NCBI RefSeq assembly: GCF_001463905.1
Contig: NZ_BBWR01000011.1
Coordinates: 62,001-126,000, forward strand
Source of the DNA: Aureimonas frigidaquae
Lineage (GTDB): Bacteria; Pseudomonadota; Alphaproteobacteria; Rhizobiales; Rhizobiaceae
Reading direction: 5' to 3'
Length of the DNA: 64,000 nucleotides
Both the position numbers and the translations under genes were made by a program. Positions 52,467 to 61,179 of the stretch are shown here, one piece after another (position 1 is the first letter of the stretch; each line of letters opens with the position of its first letter). The notes below the pieces were generated by a model, which was given only the letters and a program-made list of their open reading frames with translations, was not told the DNA's origin and searched no databases.

Positions 52467-53162
52467 ATGGCACATTCCACCCCGATCGACGCGCTGCTGA
52501 CCGGCGCCATCGCGCCGCTCGGCCCGCGCGCCGCGCCGAGCGGGATCGCCAAGCGGCCGGTGGCCGGGCCGCTGGTTCTCGGCTACACCGGCCTTGTGGG
52601 TGACGTCCAGGGTGATCTGCGCGTGCATGGCGGACCGGAGAAGGCGGTGCACCACTACCCGCGCGATCACTATGCGGCATGGATGGCGGAGTTGGGGGCA
52701 CATCCCCTTCTGGACCAGGCCGGCGCCTTCGGAGAAAACATCTCCACCTCGGGCCTGACCGAGGCGGATGTCGCCATCGGCGATGTCTTCGCGCTCGGCA
52801 GCGCGCGCGTCCAGGTGAGCCAGGGCCGGCAGCCCTGCTGGAAACTCAATGCGCGCTTCGGCGTGAAGGATCTGGCGCTCCGGGTCCAGAAGACGGGCCG
52901 GACGGGCTGGTACTACCGCGTCCTGGAAGCCGGCACCGTGGCGCCGGGGGACGCGATGGTCTGCATCGAGCGCCCGACCCCGGACTGGACACTCGAGCGC
53001 ACCTGGCGCGTCCTGTATGTCGACATGCTCGCCCCGGACGAACTCAGCGCCATGGCCGTGCTGCCCAATCTCGCCGCCGGCTGGCAAGCCTATGCCGCCA
53101 AGCGCCTCGCCTCCCGCAAGGTCGAGGATTGGGACAAGCGGCTGAACGGGTCCAGGGACTGA
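52467..53162 (+). CDS. MOSC domain protein (YiiM-like)
   Basis: A 231-residue protein with an MOSC beta-barrel and the C-terminal helical 3-alpha domain. The molybdenum-cofactor ligand Cys is in SQGRQPCWKLN, and HGGPEKAVHHYPRDHY, AFGENIST and PNLAAGWQAYAAKRL are family blocks. YiiM reduces N-hydroxylated compounds such as 6-N-hydroxyaminopurine. A stand-alone gene, convergent with the siderophore importer. Confidence 0.92.
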   Translation: MAHSTPIDALLTGAIAPLGPRAAPSGIAKRPVAGPLVLGYTGLVGDVQGDLRVHGGPEKAVHHYPRDHYAAWMAELGAHPLLDQAGAFGENISTSGLTEADVAIGDVFALGSARVQVSQGRQPCWKLNARFGVKDLALRVQKTGRTGWYYRVLEAGTVAPGDAMVCIERPTPDWTLERTWRVLYVDMLAPDELSAMAVLPNLAAGWQAYAAKRLASRKVEDWDKRLNGSRD

Positions 53163-53177
53163 CCTTGTCCGGCCGCG

Positions 53178-54005
53178 TCAGGCCGGGAAGGCCAGGAGGC
53201 GGCCGGCCGGGCCATGCGCCACCACGTCCATCTCCACGCCATAGATGCGCCGCAGCTCGGGCGGCGTCATGATGTCGGCCGGCGCGCCGCGTGCGATCAG
53301 CCGGCCGCCCTTGAGCGCCAGGATCTCATCGCAGAAGCGCGCGGCCATGTTCACATCGTGCAGGACGACGATCACGCCAATGCCACGCTCGGCCGACAGG
53401 CGCTGCACCAGCGACAGGACCTCGATCTGATGCGCCACGTCGAGCGCCGAGATCGGTTCGTCGAGCAGCAGGCACTCGGCATTCTGCGCCACCAGCATGG
53501 CGAGCCAGGCGCGCTGCCGCTCGCCGCCGGAAAGCGTATCGACATGCCGGTCGGCGAAGCCGCCAATGTCGGTCAGGGCGATGGCCTCGTCCACCATGGC
53601 GCGGTCCTGCGGGCCGAAGCGGCCGAGCGCCCCGTGCCATGGGTAGCGGCCGAGCGCCACGAGTTCGCGCACCAGCATGCCCGTCGCTGCCGGGGTATAT
53701 TGCGGCAGATAGGCGACCTTGCGGGCGAATTCGCGCTCCCCCCAGGCATCGAGGCGCCGCCCCTCGAAGGCGATCTCCCCGCTCGTCGGCGGCTCCTGCC
53801 GCGCCAGCATCTTGAGAAGCGTCGACTTGCCGGAGCCGTTATGGCCGATCAGTCCGATCACGCGGCCGGCCGGCAGGGTCAGGTTCAGCGGCGCGACGAG
53901 GTCCCGCCCGGGAACCGCATAGCGGGCCGCCGTCAGCGTGTAGAGCGCCGTGGCCGGTGCCAGCCCGCAATCCGGGACGTCGGGCGAAAGTGCCATGTGG
54001 CTCAT
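53178..54005 (-). CDS. fhuC: Ferric-siderophore ABC transporter ATPase (FhuC-like)
   Basis: A 275-residue ATPase with Walker A GHNGSGKST, YLPQYTPAATGMLVRELVALGRYPWHGALGRF, signature LSGGERQRAWLAML and Walker B LLLDEPISALD. This arrangement is typical of FhuC/FepC-type siderophore importers. It is the last gene of fhuD-fhuB-fhuC, 27 bases after fhuB. Confidence 0.93.
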   Translation of the reverse strand: MSHMALSPDVPDCGLAPATALYTLTAARYAVPGRDLVAPLNLTLPAGRVIGLIGHNGSGKSTLLKMLARQEPPTSGEIAFEGRRLDAWGEREFARKVAYLPQYTPAATGMLVRELVALGRYPWHGALGRFGPQDRAMVDEAIALTDIGGFADRHVDTLSGGERQRAWLAMLVAQNAECLLLDEPISALDVAHQIEVLSLVQRLSAERGIGVIVVLHDVNMAARFCDEILALKGGRLIARGAPADIMTPPELRRIYGVEMDVVAHGPAGRLLAFPA

Positions 54006-54032
54006 CGGGCCGGTATCCTCTTATGGTTCGTG

Positions 54033-56024
54033 TCAACGTTCGGCATGGGTCCCCGCCCGCTGCAAAAGAATGAGCAGGAACGGCCCGCCGACAAGGCAGG
54101 CCACCAGCCCGGTCGGCAGCTGGAACGGGAAGGCCACTATTCGGGCCACCCAGTCCGCCACGACCATGATGATGCCGCCTGCCAGGGCTGCGCGTAAGAG
54201 CATGGTGCCCTGCCCGGCCGGACCCGCCAGCCTGGTCACGAGATGCGGGGCCATCAACCCGACGAAGCTGACCGTGCCGGCCACCGGGACCGCGAGCGCC
54301 GCGGCCAGAGCGGCCACGCATAGGAGCGCCGCACGCGCCCCTTGCAACGGGACGCCGAGGGCTTGCGCCGCCGCCCCGCCAAGCGGCAGAAGCATCAGCC
54401 AGCGCCGCATTGCAAGGCCGGCGGCACAGATGGCCGCCAGCGCCAGGAACAGGTTCAGCACCGTATCGTAGGATGCAGCCGACGCGGTTCCGCCGATCAG
54501 CCGCAAGAGCTGGAAGCCGCGCGGATCGCCGCTCGCCGTCAGGACGCCGATCATCGCATCGGCCAGGGCATTGATGGCGATGCCCGACAGGAGCACCCGT
54601 TCGGGCGAAAAGCCGGATCGGCGCGCGAGGCCCAGGACCAGCGCCACCGTGACCACGCCGCCCAGAATGCCGAGCCCCGCCATGCCGACGCCGCCCGCAA
54701 GGCCGGCCACCAGGAGCCCCGCCGCCATGGCGATGAGCGCGCCGGCACCGACACCCAGGATTTCAGGGCTGGCCATGTCATTGCCGCTGACGCGCTGCAG
54801 GATCGCCCCGGCCGCGCCCAGGAGGCCACCGGCCGCGAAGGCGGCCAGCATGCGCGGAACGCGCCAGGGCGCAAGCTCCGCCCATTGCGACGGCGCGGCC
54901 AGGCTGAAGGCGCCGCCTGGCAGGCGCCCGACCACCAGCGTCAGCGCCATCAGGGCGACGGCCAGCGCAAGAAGGGCCGGCACCCCGCCGGGAAGGCGGC
55001 GCACCGCGCGCAATGCGACATGGCCGGCCGGCGGCACACGCCGGTGCAGGTTCAGCCGGGGCAGCAGCCACAGGAGCAGGGGCGAGCCGAGCACCGCCGT
55101 CACCGCGCCGGTCGGTACGAAGGCGGCCATGCCGCCCGCCGCCCATTGCACGCCAAGATCGGTCAGGACCAGGAGACCCGCCCCGGTCAGCGCCGACCAG
55201 ACGAGCCGCTGCAGGGGCGTCGTCGCGCCGGCGGCCCGCGCCAGGAGTGGAGCCACCAGCCCGATAAAGCCGAACACGCCCACCGCGCTCGTCACGAAGG
55301 CCGCGGGCAGTAGCCCCGCAAAGATCGCGGCGAGCCGCCAACGGGCCACCTTCAGGCCCAGGCCCTTCGCGCTCGCATCGCCCAGTTCGATCAGCCGCAG
55401 CGGGCGCATCAACGGCGCCAGGATCGCCGCGCAGATCAGGAGCCGGCCGCTCAGGGCGGCGACGGGCGCCCAACCCTGGACGCTGAGCGACCCCGAGCCC
55501 CAGATGAACAACCCTTCCAGGTAACGCTGATGCGTCAGCTGAAGGATTCCGGCCAGAGCCGCGCAGAGAAGGCTCAGCATGAGCCCGGCCAGCACCAGCG
55601 GCACCGGCGAGAAACCCTGCCGGCGCGTCAGTCCGAGCACGGCCAGCATGGCCATGGCGGAGCCGCAGAGCGCCGCCACGTCGCGGCCCCAGCCCAGGAG
55701 GCCTGGGGTGAAGACCAGCGCCGCGGCGATGGCCAGGCGCGCCCCGCCATCCGTGCCGAGCGTGGTTGGAGAGGCCAGCGGATTGCGCAGCGCCATCTGC
55801 ATGACCGCGCCCGAGGCGCCGAGCCCGGCCCCGACCAGGAGCGCCAGGACCAGCCGCGGCAGGGTCGCGTGCAGGAAGACGAGCCGCTCCACGTCGTAGG
55901 CATCGCTCGCAGGCTGCAACAGGTCGCGCATCGGATGCCAGAATTGCAGGAGCGCGCACAGGGCCGATGCCGCGAGAAGGCCCAGGACGAGTTGTGGGGG
56001 CGATACGGCCGGACGCAGCGTCAC
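54033..56024 (-). CDS. fhuB: Fused ferric-siderophore permease (FhuB-like)
   Basis: A 663-residue protein of two tandem FecCD-type permease halves, each with about nine to ten helices. The first half has AVMQMALRNPLASPTTLGTDGGARL and the second AILQRVSGNDMASPEILGVGAGALI, the G-x-x-x-Q...NPLA-like signature. Fusion of both halves is the hallmark of FhuB. Its ATG overlaps the fhuD stop. Confidence 0.93.
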   Translation of the reverse strand: MTLRPAVSPPQLVLGLLAASALCALLQFWHPMRDLLQPASDAYDVERLVFLHATLPRLVLALLVGAGLGASGAVMQMALRNPLASPTTLGTDGGARLAIAAALVFTPGLLGWGRDVAALCGSAMAMLAVLGLTRRQGFSPVPLVLAGLMLSLLCAALAGILQLTHQRYLEGLFIWGSGSLSVQGWAPVAALSGRLLICAAILAPLMRPLRLIELGDASAKGLGLKVARWRLAAIFAGLLPAAFVTSAVGVFGFIGLVAPLLARAAGATTPLQRLVWSALTGAGLLVLTDLGVQWAAGGMAAFVPTGAVTAVLGSPLLLWLLPRLNLHRRVPPAGHVALRAVRRLPGGVPALLALAVALMALTLVVGRLPGGAFSLAAPSQWAELAPWRVPRMLAAFAAGGLLGAAGAILQRVSGNDMASPEILGVGAGALIAMAAGLLVAGLAGGVGMAGLGILGGVVTVALVLGLARRSGFSPERVLLSGIAINALADAMIGVLTASGDPRGFQLLRLIGGTASAASYDTVLNLFLALAAICAAGLAMRRWLMLLPLGGAAAQALGVPLQGARAALLCVAALAAALAVPVAGTVSFVGLMAPHLVTRLAGPAGQGTMLLRAALAGGIIMVVADWVARIVAFPFQLPTGLVACLVGGPFLLILLQRAGTHAER

Positions 56025-56938
56025 GATGCCGCCTCCGGCACGGCCGTCAGAAGCGCCTCTCCGAAACGCTGCGCCGCGACGAGGCTGCCGAACATCAGGA
56101 CCGATGGCAGGCGGCGCACCGGGCGGTGGCGCACCGCCGGCAGAGCCTGCCAGAGGGTCGACTGGCGGATCGCCTCCCAGGCGTCCTCCTGGACGTTCTC
56201 CAGAAGGAAAATCTGCGCAGGGCCCACCTCGGACAGACGCTCGATGCCAACCGTCTCGAACCCCCAGAAACCGCCATCCCCCGTCCAGGCATTGACGAGG
56301 CCCAGCTTGCGCATGGCCGAATCCAAGAGCCCGACCGGCGCATAGACGCGCACATGCCGGTTATCCATAAGGCTGAGGACGAGGAGCGGCGTCTGCGCAT
56401 AGGGTGCAAGCGCGGCGCGTCCGGCCTGCCAGAAGGCATCCGTCCGCGCGAGCAGGGCGCGGGCCTGCGCTTCGCGCCCCGTCAGCGCGCCGAGCCGCAG
56501 GGTCGCCCCCCGCGCGGCATCGATCGGAACGAGCCCGGGCGCGTAGAGCGTGATGCGCTCGACCGGTGCGATGCGGGACAGCTGCGGCTCGACGCCGGAC
56601 GTGTAATCCGTCGTCAGGATCAGGTCCGGTTTCAGGCTGGCGACGACTTCCAGATTGGGGTCGAGGCTCGCACCGATATCCACCGTTGCCGGCGGCAGGG
56701 GCGGCGCCACCACCCATTCCGCCCAGCCCGGCACATCCCCCAGCCCGACGGGCGGATGGTCGAGCGCGATGAGCGTTTCGGCCAGGGCGTAATCGGTGGA
56801 GACGATCCGCAACGGGAGATCGGCCCGCGCGCCGCGCGGCGCAAAGGCGGCCGTGGCTGCCGCCGCAAGGCCAAGGACTGACCGACGCGTGAGCGGCGGC
56901 AACCGGAACGGATCGGGGCTGGATGATAGACGGTGCAT
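56021..56938 (-). CDS. fhuD: Ferric-siderophore periplasmic binding protein (FhuD-like)
   Basis: About 305 residues. The N-terminus has a twin-arginine motif (TRRSVLGLAAAA), so export is probably Tat-dependent, as in known FhuD. A class III binding fold follows with RIVSTDYALAETLIALDHPPVGLGDVPG, PNLEVVASLKPDLILTTD and GGFWGFETVGIERL (hydroxamate type likely). The ATG at 56938 is used; ATG 56974 would include an inverted repeat. First gene of the operon. Confidence 0.88.
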   Translation of the reverse strand: MHRLSSSPDPFRLPPLTRRSVLGLAAAATAAFAPRGARADLPLRIVSTDYALAETLIALDHPPVGLGDVPGWAEWVVAPPLPPATVDIGASLDPNLEVVASLKPDLILTTDYTSGVEPQLSRIAPVERITLYAPGLVPIDAARGATLRLGALTGREAQARALLARTDAFWQAGRAALAPYAQTPLLVLSLMDNRHVRVYAPVGLLDSAMRKLGLVNAWTGDGGFWGFETVGIERLSEVGPAQIFLLENVQEDAWEAIRQSTLWQALPAVRHRPVRRLPSVLMFGSLVAAQRFGEALLTAVPEAAS

Positions 56939-56948
56939 GAACACGAAA

Positions 56949-56961
56949 TCTTGAGCCAAGA
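56949..56961. promoter_or_regulatory. Possible operator upstream of fhuD
   Basis: TCTTG and CAAGA arms around AGC form a short inverted repeat just before the preferred fhuD start. It could be an iron-regulator site, but it does not match a Fur or RirA consensus clearly. Low confidence. Confidence 0.25.
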
Positions 56962-57023
56962 GTTCATGTTTCATAGTGGCGGTGCCGGCCGCTGTCCAGC
57001 GCACCGGCGCGCCGGGCGCCGCC

Positions 57024-58316
57024 TCAGCCGCCGTGCAGCTTGAGCGGCGGCCCTGCCGTGGGGGAGATGAGGTCGGCCAGGATGGCGACCGATCCGCGCA
57101 GCGGGCCGAGGACACGCCACTGGTGCTGGCGCTGCAGCGCGTCATAGGCGGCGGCGGCGAACTGGCCGTGGATCAGGATGTCGTCGCGCCGCCGCAGCCC
57201 GATCATGCCCACCGCGCCGGCCCCGGCCAGCGAAACGAGCCGCCCCTTGTTGCGGAAGGTGAAGTCCTCCACGGGAGCGTTGACCATGACGCGCGGCAGC
57301 GCCTGCGCCAGATATTGCGCCTGCTGGCTGGCAGCCTGCGCGGTCGGCGGAAGCGGTGCGTCCGCGCCTTCGGGCGTGCAGGCGGCCGAATCGCCCATGA
57401 CATAGACGGCATCGTCCGTGGTCGAGCGCAGATGCGTATCGACGAGGATACGCCCCTTCTTATCGAGCTTGAACGCGCCGAGCCGGGCAAGGATCGGGTT
57501 GCCGATTAGCCCGGCCGCCCAGACGGTGATGTCGGACGGCCAGGATTCGCCGGTCGCGGTGCGGATCTCCTGCACGTCGATCCGGGTGATCTTGGCATCC
57601 GTCACGACCTTGATGTCCAGCGCGCGCAGGCGCTCCAAGAGCTTGTCACGCAGCGCCGGCTCGGCCCCCGGCATGAGTTCGGGCGCCGCTTCCAGGATGG
57701 TGAGGTTCAACAGCTTCGGGCTGTCGCCGGGGGCGTTCTGGCTCCAGTCGAAGAAGGCGCGTTCGGAATGGCGCAGATGCGCCGCCAGCTCCGTCCCCGT
57801 CGCGCCGGAGCCGATGATGACGATATCGGCCGGCACGCCTGTCGACCGGGCCCGGATCATGTGGCGGATGAAGCGCTGGCGGAAGGCTTCGGCGTCCCCC
57901 TGCCCGTCCAGCCGCACGGCATGTTCGGCCACGCCCGTCGTGTTGAAATCCGGCGTGACGCCACCGAGCGCGACGACGCAGTAATCATAGGTCAGGAGGC
58001 GCTCGGGCGTGACCACCGCCCCGCGCTCGTCGCGCATGGGGGCGAGCCGCACCGCCTTCATGGCATGCTCGATCCCCACGACCTCGCCCTGTTCGAAGCG
58101 GAAGCCGCGGAGCTGGCCCAGAATGTAGAAGCTGATCTCGGCCAGCGACGAGGACACCGTCCCGGCTGCGAATTCATGCAGCCGGGGCTTCCAGAGATGC
58201 GAGGTGACACGGTCGATCAGCGTCACGTCGATGTCGCGCCGGCCGGCCAATTGGGCGGCCAGTTCCAGCCCACCGGAGCCACCGCCCAGAATGAGGATAC
58301 GCGTCTTGCGTGACAC
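57024..58316 (-). CDS. ndh: Type II NADH dehydrogenase (NDH-2)
   Basis: A 430-residue single-chain flavoprotein that oxidises NADH and reduces quinone without pumping protons. The FAD loop GGGSGGLE is at about residues 11-18, ALGGVTPDFNTTG follows, the NADH loop GSGATGTELA is near 168-177, and VYVMGDSAA and TAQAASQQAQYLA are the C-terminal FAD-binding blocks. The C-terminal end is amphipathic for membrane attachment. The GTG at 58316 follows AGGGAG. It lies downstream of a DUF3096 peptide gene in the same direction. Confidence 0.92.
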   Translation of the reverse strand: MSRKTRILILGGGSGGLELAAQLAGRRDIDVTLIDRVTSHLWKPRLHEFAAGTVSSSLAEISFYILGQLRGFRFEQGEVVGIEHAMKAVRLAPMRDERGAVVTPERLLTYDYCVVALGGVTPDFNTTGVAEHAVRLDGQGDAEAFRQRFIRHMIRARSTGVPADIVIIGSGATGTELAAHLRHSERAFFDWSQNAPGDSPKLLNLTILEAAPELMPGAEPALRDKLLERLRALDIKVVTDAKITRIDVQEIRTATGESWPSDITVWAAGLIGNPILARLGAFKLDKKGRILVDTHLRSTTDDAVYVMGDSAACTPEGADAPLPPTAQAASQQAQYLAQALPRVMVNAPVEDFTFRNKGRLVSLAGAGAVGMIGLRRRDDILIHGQFAAAAYDALQRQHQWRVLGPLRGSVAILADLISPTAGPPLKLHGG

Positions 58317-58423
58317 CGTCGCTACTCCCTGCGCAGGGGCGTGTCCAGGACGCAGCCCCCGTCGAATGATTCCGGATGATCGGATGCAAAGGGCCGATTT
58401 GACAAGTGTCCCGGCGCCTCCGA

Positions 58424-58555
58424 TCAGGCAAGAAGGCCGGTCAGACCCACGACGATCAGGTAGAAGGCGACGATATAGTTGAGCAGCCGCGGCATGATCA
58501 GGATGAGGATGCCGGCGATCAGCGCGATGATGGGCTGGATGACGATCACGTCCAT
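58424..58555 (-). CDS. DUF3096 family membrane microprotein
   Basis: A 43-residue, wholly hydrophobic protein with a central IAGILILIMPRLLNYIVAFYLI and a glycine-containing end (GLTGLLA). The pattern matches DUF3096 proteins, which have no known function. Two short helices separated by MPRLLNY suggest an inner-membrane hairpin. It lies 107 bases upstream of ndh, possibly in the same transcript. Confidence 0.85.
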   Translation of the reverse strand: MDVIVIQPIIALIAGILILIMPRLLNYIVAFYLIVVGLTGLLA

Positions 58556-58782
58556 GACTTGTTGTCTCCGGGGTCGGGAAGGGACAGATAGGCGCGGCGT
58601 CGGCCTCTACCAGCCGTGCCGGCGCTGCCATAGCCGGCGAAGGCTGCCAAAGCCCCTTCGCCGCGCATAAAATCTTCGGTTGCGATTTCCTTTTAAGCGC
58701 AATTTATAGTTGAATTTCAATGAGTTGACCGATCTTCGGTGCTGATTTACTCGTCTGGGTAATCGATAACCCAACGGGTGCC
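58556..58782. other. Divergent intergenic region before lacI
   Basis: Contains the promoters for the DUF3096/ndh unit and for lacI. ATCTTCGGT is repeated directly exactly 60 bases apart (58672-58680 and 58732-58740). The 58681-58720 segment is AT-rich and may hold a promoter (TTGCGA and TATAGT, with long spacing). Confidence 0.35.
58756..58773. promoter_or_regulatory. LacI-family operator before lacI
   Basis: TGGGT and ACCCA arms flank a central ATCGAT, a near-perfect 18-bp palindrome of LacI type, 9 bases before the lacI start at 58783. It is expected to give autorepression and possibly to control the operon downstream. Confidence 0.65.
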
Positions 58783-59796
58783 ATGTCCCGATCCACCGTC
58801 TCCCTCCAGGATATTGCCGCACGCCTCGGCGTGTCGGCCAAGACGGTGTCCGGCGCCCTGCACAACCGTTCCATCCGCATGTCGGACGAAACGCGCCAGC
58901 GCATCCGGGCGCTGGCCGATGAGCTCGGCTACACGCCCAATCTGGTGGCGCGGGGTATGCGCCAGGGCACTCTGCCGATCGTCGGCATGGTGGCGGAGGG
59001 TGTAATCACGCAGCCCTTCGCGACGGAAATCGTGCGCAGCTTCGACAATCTGCTGCGCCTGGAGGGCCTGCGCGCCATCGTCTCCAATCTGCGCCGGCGC
59101 GACGATGTCGAAGCCGAGGTGGCCGAGTTGCAGCGGCTCATGCCGCAGACCATCGTCTATGCCAGCATGTACCATCACACGGTGCACCTGCCCGCTGCGC
59201 TCAAGGGGACCATCGCGCTGATGGTCAACTGCCGCGAAGCGTCCGACGCCGTGCCCGCGCTGGTGCCGGCCGAGCGGGAGGCCGGGCGCGCCATCACCGC
59301 GCATCTGCTTGCTCGCGGTCGGCGGCGCATCGCCTTCCTGAACCTGCCCGGATTGCTGGCCGGCACATTGCGGGAAGACGGCTTCCACAGCGCGCTGGCG
59401 CATGCCGGGCTTTCCCCGAACGAGGCCTGGCTGCGCCCGGCGACGGCCGAACCCTATTCCGACCGCGCGCCGAGCCTGGTGCGCGCGCAGATCGACGCCT
59501 GGTTCGGGGCGGCGGGGGCGCGGCCCGACGCCATACTCTGCGGCAACGACCGCGTCGCGCTGGAAACCTACAACGTGCTCCGGCGCGCCGGGCTCGACGT
59601 CCCGGCCGACGTGGCCGTGGCGAGCTTCGACAATCAGGTGGAGATCGCCGCGCGGCTCGATCCCCCTTTGACGACCATGGCGTTGCCCCACCGGGACATG
59701 GGGCGGCTGGCCGCAGAGATGCTGTCCGGGCGGCGTGCGCTGCCCAAGACGGTGGAAGAAGTTCCGTTTCGCCTTGTGGAACGCGCCTCGGTCTGA
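58783..59796 (+). CDS. LacI family transcriptional regulator
   Basis: A 337-residue repressor. The helix-turn-helix VSLQDIAARLGVSAKTVSGALHN is at about residues 6-28, with the hinge YTPNLVARGM. A periplasmic-binding-like effector domain follows (DAILCGNDRVALETYNVLRRAGLDVPADVAVASFDN). It is upstream of a sugar importer and a GH32 gene, so the inducer is probably sucrose, a fructo-oligosaccharide or fructose. Confidence 0.92.
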   Translation: MSRSTVSLQDIAARLGVSAKTVSGALHNRSIRMSDETRQRIRALADELGYTPNLVARGMRQGTLPIVGMVAEGVITQPFATEIVRSFDNLLRLEGLRAIVSNLRRRDDVEAEVAELQRLMPQTIVYASMYHHTVHLPAALKGTIALMVNCREASDAVPALVPAEREAGRAITAHLLARGRRRIAFLNLPGLLAGTLREDGFHSALAHAGLSPNEAWLRPATAEPYSDRAPSLVRAQIDAWFGAAGARPDAILCGNDRVALETYNVLRRAGLDVPADVAVASFDNQVEIAARLDPPLTTMALPHRDMGRLAAEMLSGRRALPKTVEEVPFRLVERASV

Positions 59797-59829
59797 GGCG
59801 GGCAAATGTCTGACTGGGAGAAGGACACT

Positions 59830-61116
59830 ATGCGAATTGTATCGAAATACCTGACCATGCTGGGCGCCGCGGCCTCGCTCGCCGCCCTGGCCAGCGCGGC
59901 TGAGGCCGCCAGCCTGAAGATCATGTTCCAGGGCGATGCCTACGAAATCGAGGCGATCCAGGGTGCCGCCGAGCGTTTCGAAGCGGCCAACCCCGACATC
60001 AAGATCGAACTGCTCAACACACCGCACGATGCCTATAACGAGAAGTTCGGCGCCATGGCGTCGACGGGCGATCTGCCGGACATCATCGAACTCGATGCGC
60101 CCTTCCTGGCGAACTACGTCTGGTCGGGCTACCTGCAGCCAGTGACGGGTCTCATCGATCAGGCGCTGATCGACGACATGACCCCGTCCAACATCGCGCA
60201 GGGCACCTATCCGCCGGACAAGGGCCTCTACGCCATCGGCCTGACCGACTCGACGGTGGTTCTCTACGGCAGCCGCAAGCAGCTCGAAGCCGCCAAGCTG
60301 CGCATTCCCACCTCCGTCGCCGACGCCTGGACGCGCGACGAGTTCGAGAGCGCGTTGAAGACCCTGTCGGCTTCGGCCAAATGGCCGATCGACCTGTTCC
60401 GCGGCTATGGCTCGAAGACCGAGTGGATCACCTATGGCTATCAGCCCATCCTGGAATCGATGGGCTGCCAGTTGATCGACCAGACGACGTGGACGTCGGA
60501 AGGCACCCTCGACAGCGCGGCCTGCGTGGACGCCGCCACCATGATGCAGAACTGGGTCAAGCAGGGCTGGGTCGTGCCGCAATCGGCAGGCAACAACCAG
60601 TTCTATGCGGAAGGCCGGCCCGCCGCGCTCGCCTGGGGCGGTCACTGGGTCTATGCGGAGGCGCAGGCCGCCATGGGCGACGATCTCGTCGCCATGCCGC
60701 TGCCCCGCTTCGGCGACAAGAGCGCCAGCCCGAACGGCACCTGGATCTACGGCATCTCCAAGACCGCGAGCGACCCGGAGCTTGCCGGCCGCTTCCTCAG
60801 CTTCATGCTGTCGGACGCCACCTACCGCAAAGCCTATACCGACCATACGGGCTTCCCGGGGCTGAAGTCCTTTGCCGCCGCCTCGCCCGTCTATGCCGGA
60901 ACCGGGCCGATGGCGGTCGCCTTCTCGCAGGCCAGCGAGAGCGCCGTGCCGCGCCCGCCGCACCCGGCCTACCCGACCATCACCCTCGCCTTCCAGCAGG
61001 CCATGACGGACATTTTCGACGGGGCGGACCCGAAGGAGGAACTGTCGGCGGCAGCCGAGAAGATCGACGCCGATATCGAGGACAATGACGGTTATGCCCC
61101 GTTCGGCGCCAACTGA
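59830..61116 (+). CDS. Sugar ABC transporter binding protein (CUT1, family 1 solute-binding)
   Basis: A 428-residue binding protein. The signal is KYLTMLGAAASLAALASAAEA. Family 1 features: FEAANPDIKIELLNTPHDAYNEKFGAMASTGDLPDIIELDAPF and GRPAALAWGGHWVYAEAQAAMG. It carries internal Cys. AGAAGGA precedes the ATG. It probably binds an oligosaccharide or sucrose that GH32 later cleaves. Confidence 0.92.
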   Translation: MRIVSKYLTMLGAAASLAALASAAEAASLKIMFQGDAYEIEAIQGAAERFEAANPDIKIELLNTPHDAYNEKFGAMASTGDLPDIIELDAPFLANYVWSGYLQPVTGLIDQALIDDMTPSNIAQGTYPPDKGLYAIGLTDSTVVLYGSRKQLEAAKLRIPTSVADAWTRDEFESALKTLSASAKWPIDLFRGYGSKTEWITYGYQPILESMGCQLIDQTTWTSEGTLDSAACVDAATMMQNWVKQGWVVPQSAGNNQFYAEGRPAALAWGGHWVYAEAQAAMGDDLVAMPLPRFGDKSASPNGTWIYGISKTASDPELAGRFLSFMLSDATYRKAYTDHTGFPGLKSFAAASPVYAGTGPMAVAFSQASESAVPRPPHPAYPTITLAFQQAMTDIFDGADPKEELSAAAEKIDADIEDNDGYAPFGAN

Positions 61117-61132
61117 CCGCAACATTCTTGCG

Positions 61133-61158
61133 TCCCGCCGCCGGCCACGGCGGCGGGA
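61133..61158 (+). terminator. Intercistronic hairpin between binding protein and permease
   Basis: TCCCGCCGCC (61133-61142) pairs perfectly with GGCGGCGGGA (61149-61158) across GGCCAC. It sits just after the binding-protein gene and before the SD of the permease, as in the ABC operon at 16210-16242. It probably keeps binding-protein mRNA abundant. Confidence 0.6.
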
Positions 61159-61179
61159 AAACCACAGAAGGGAGGAACC

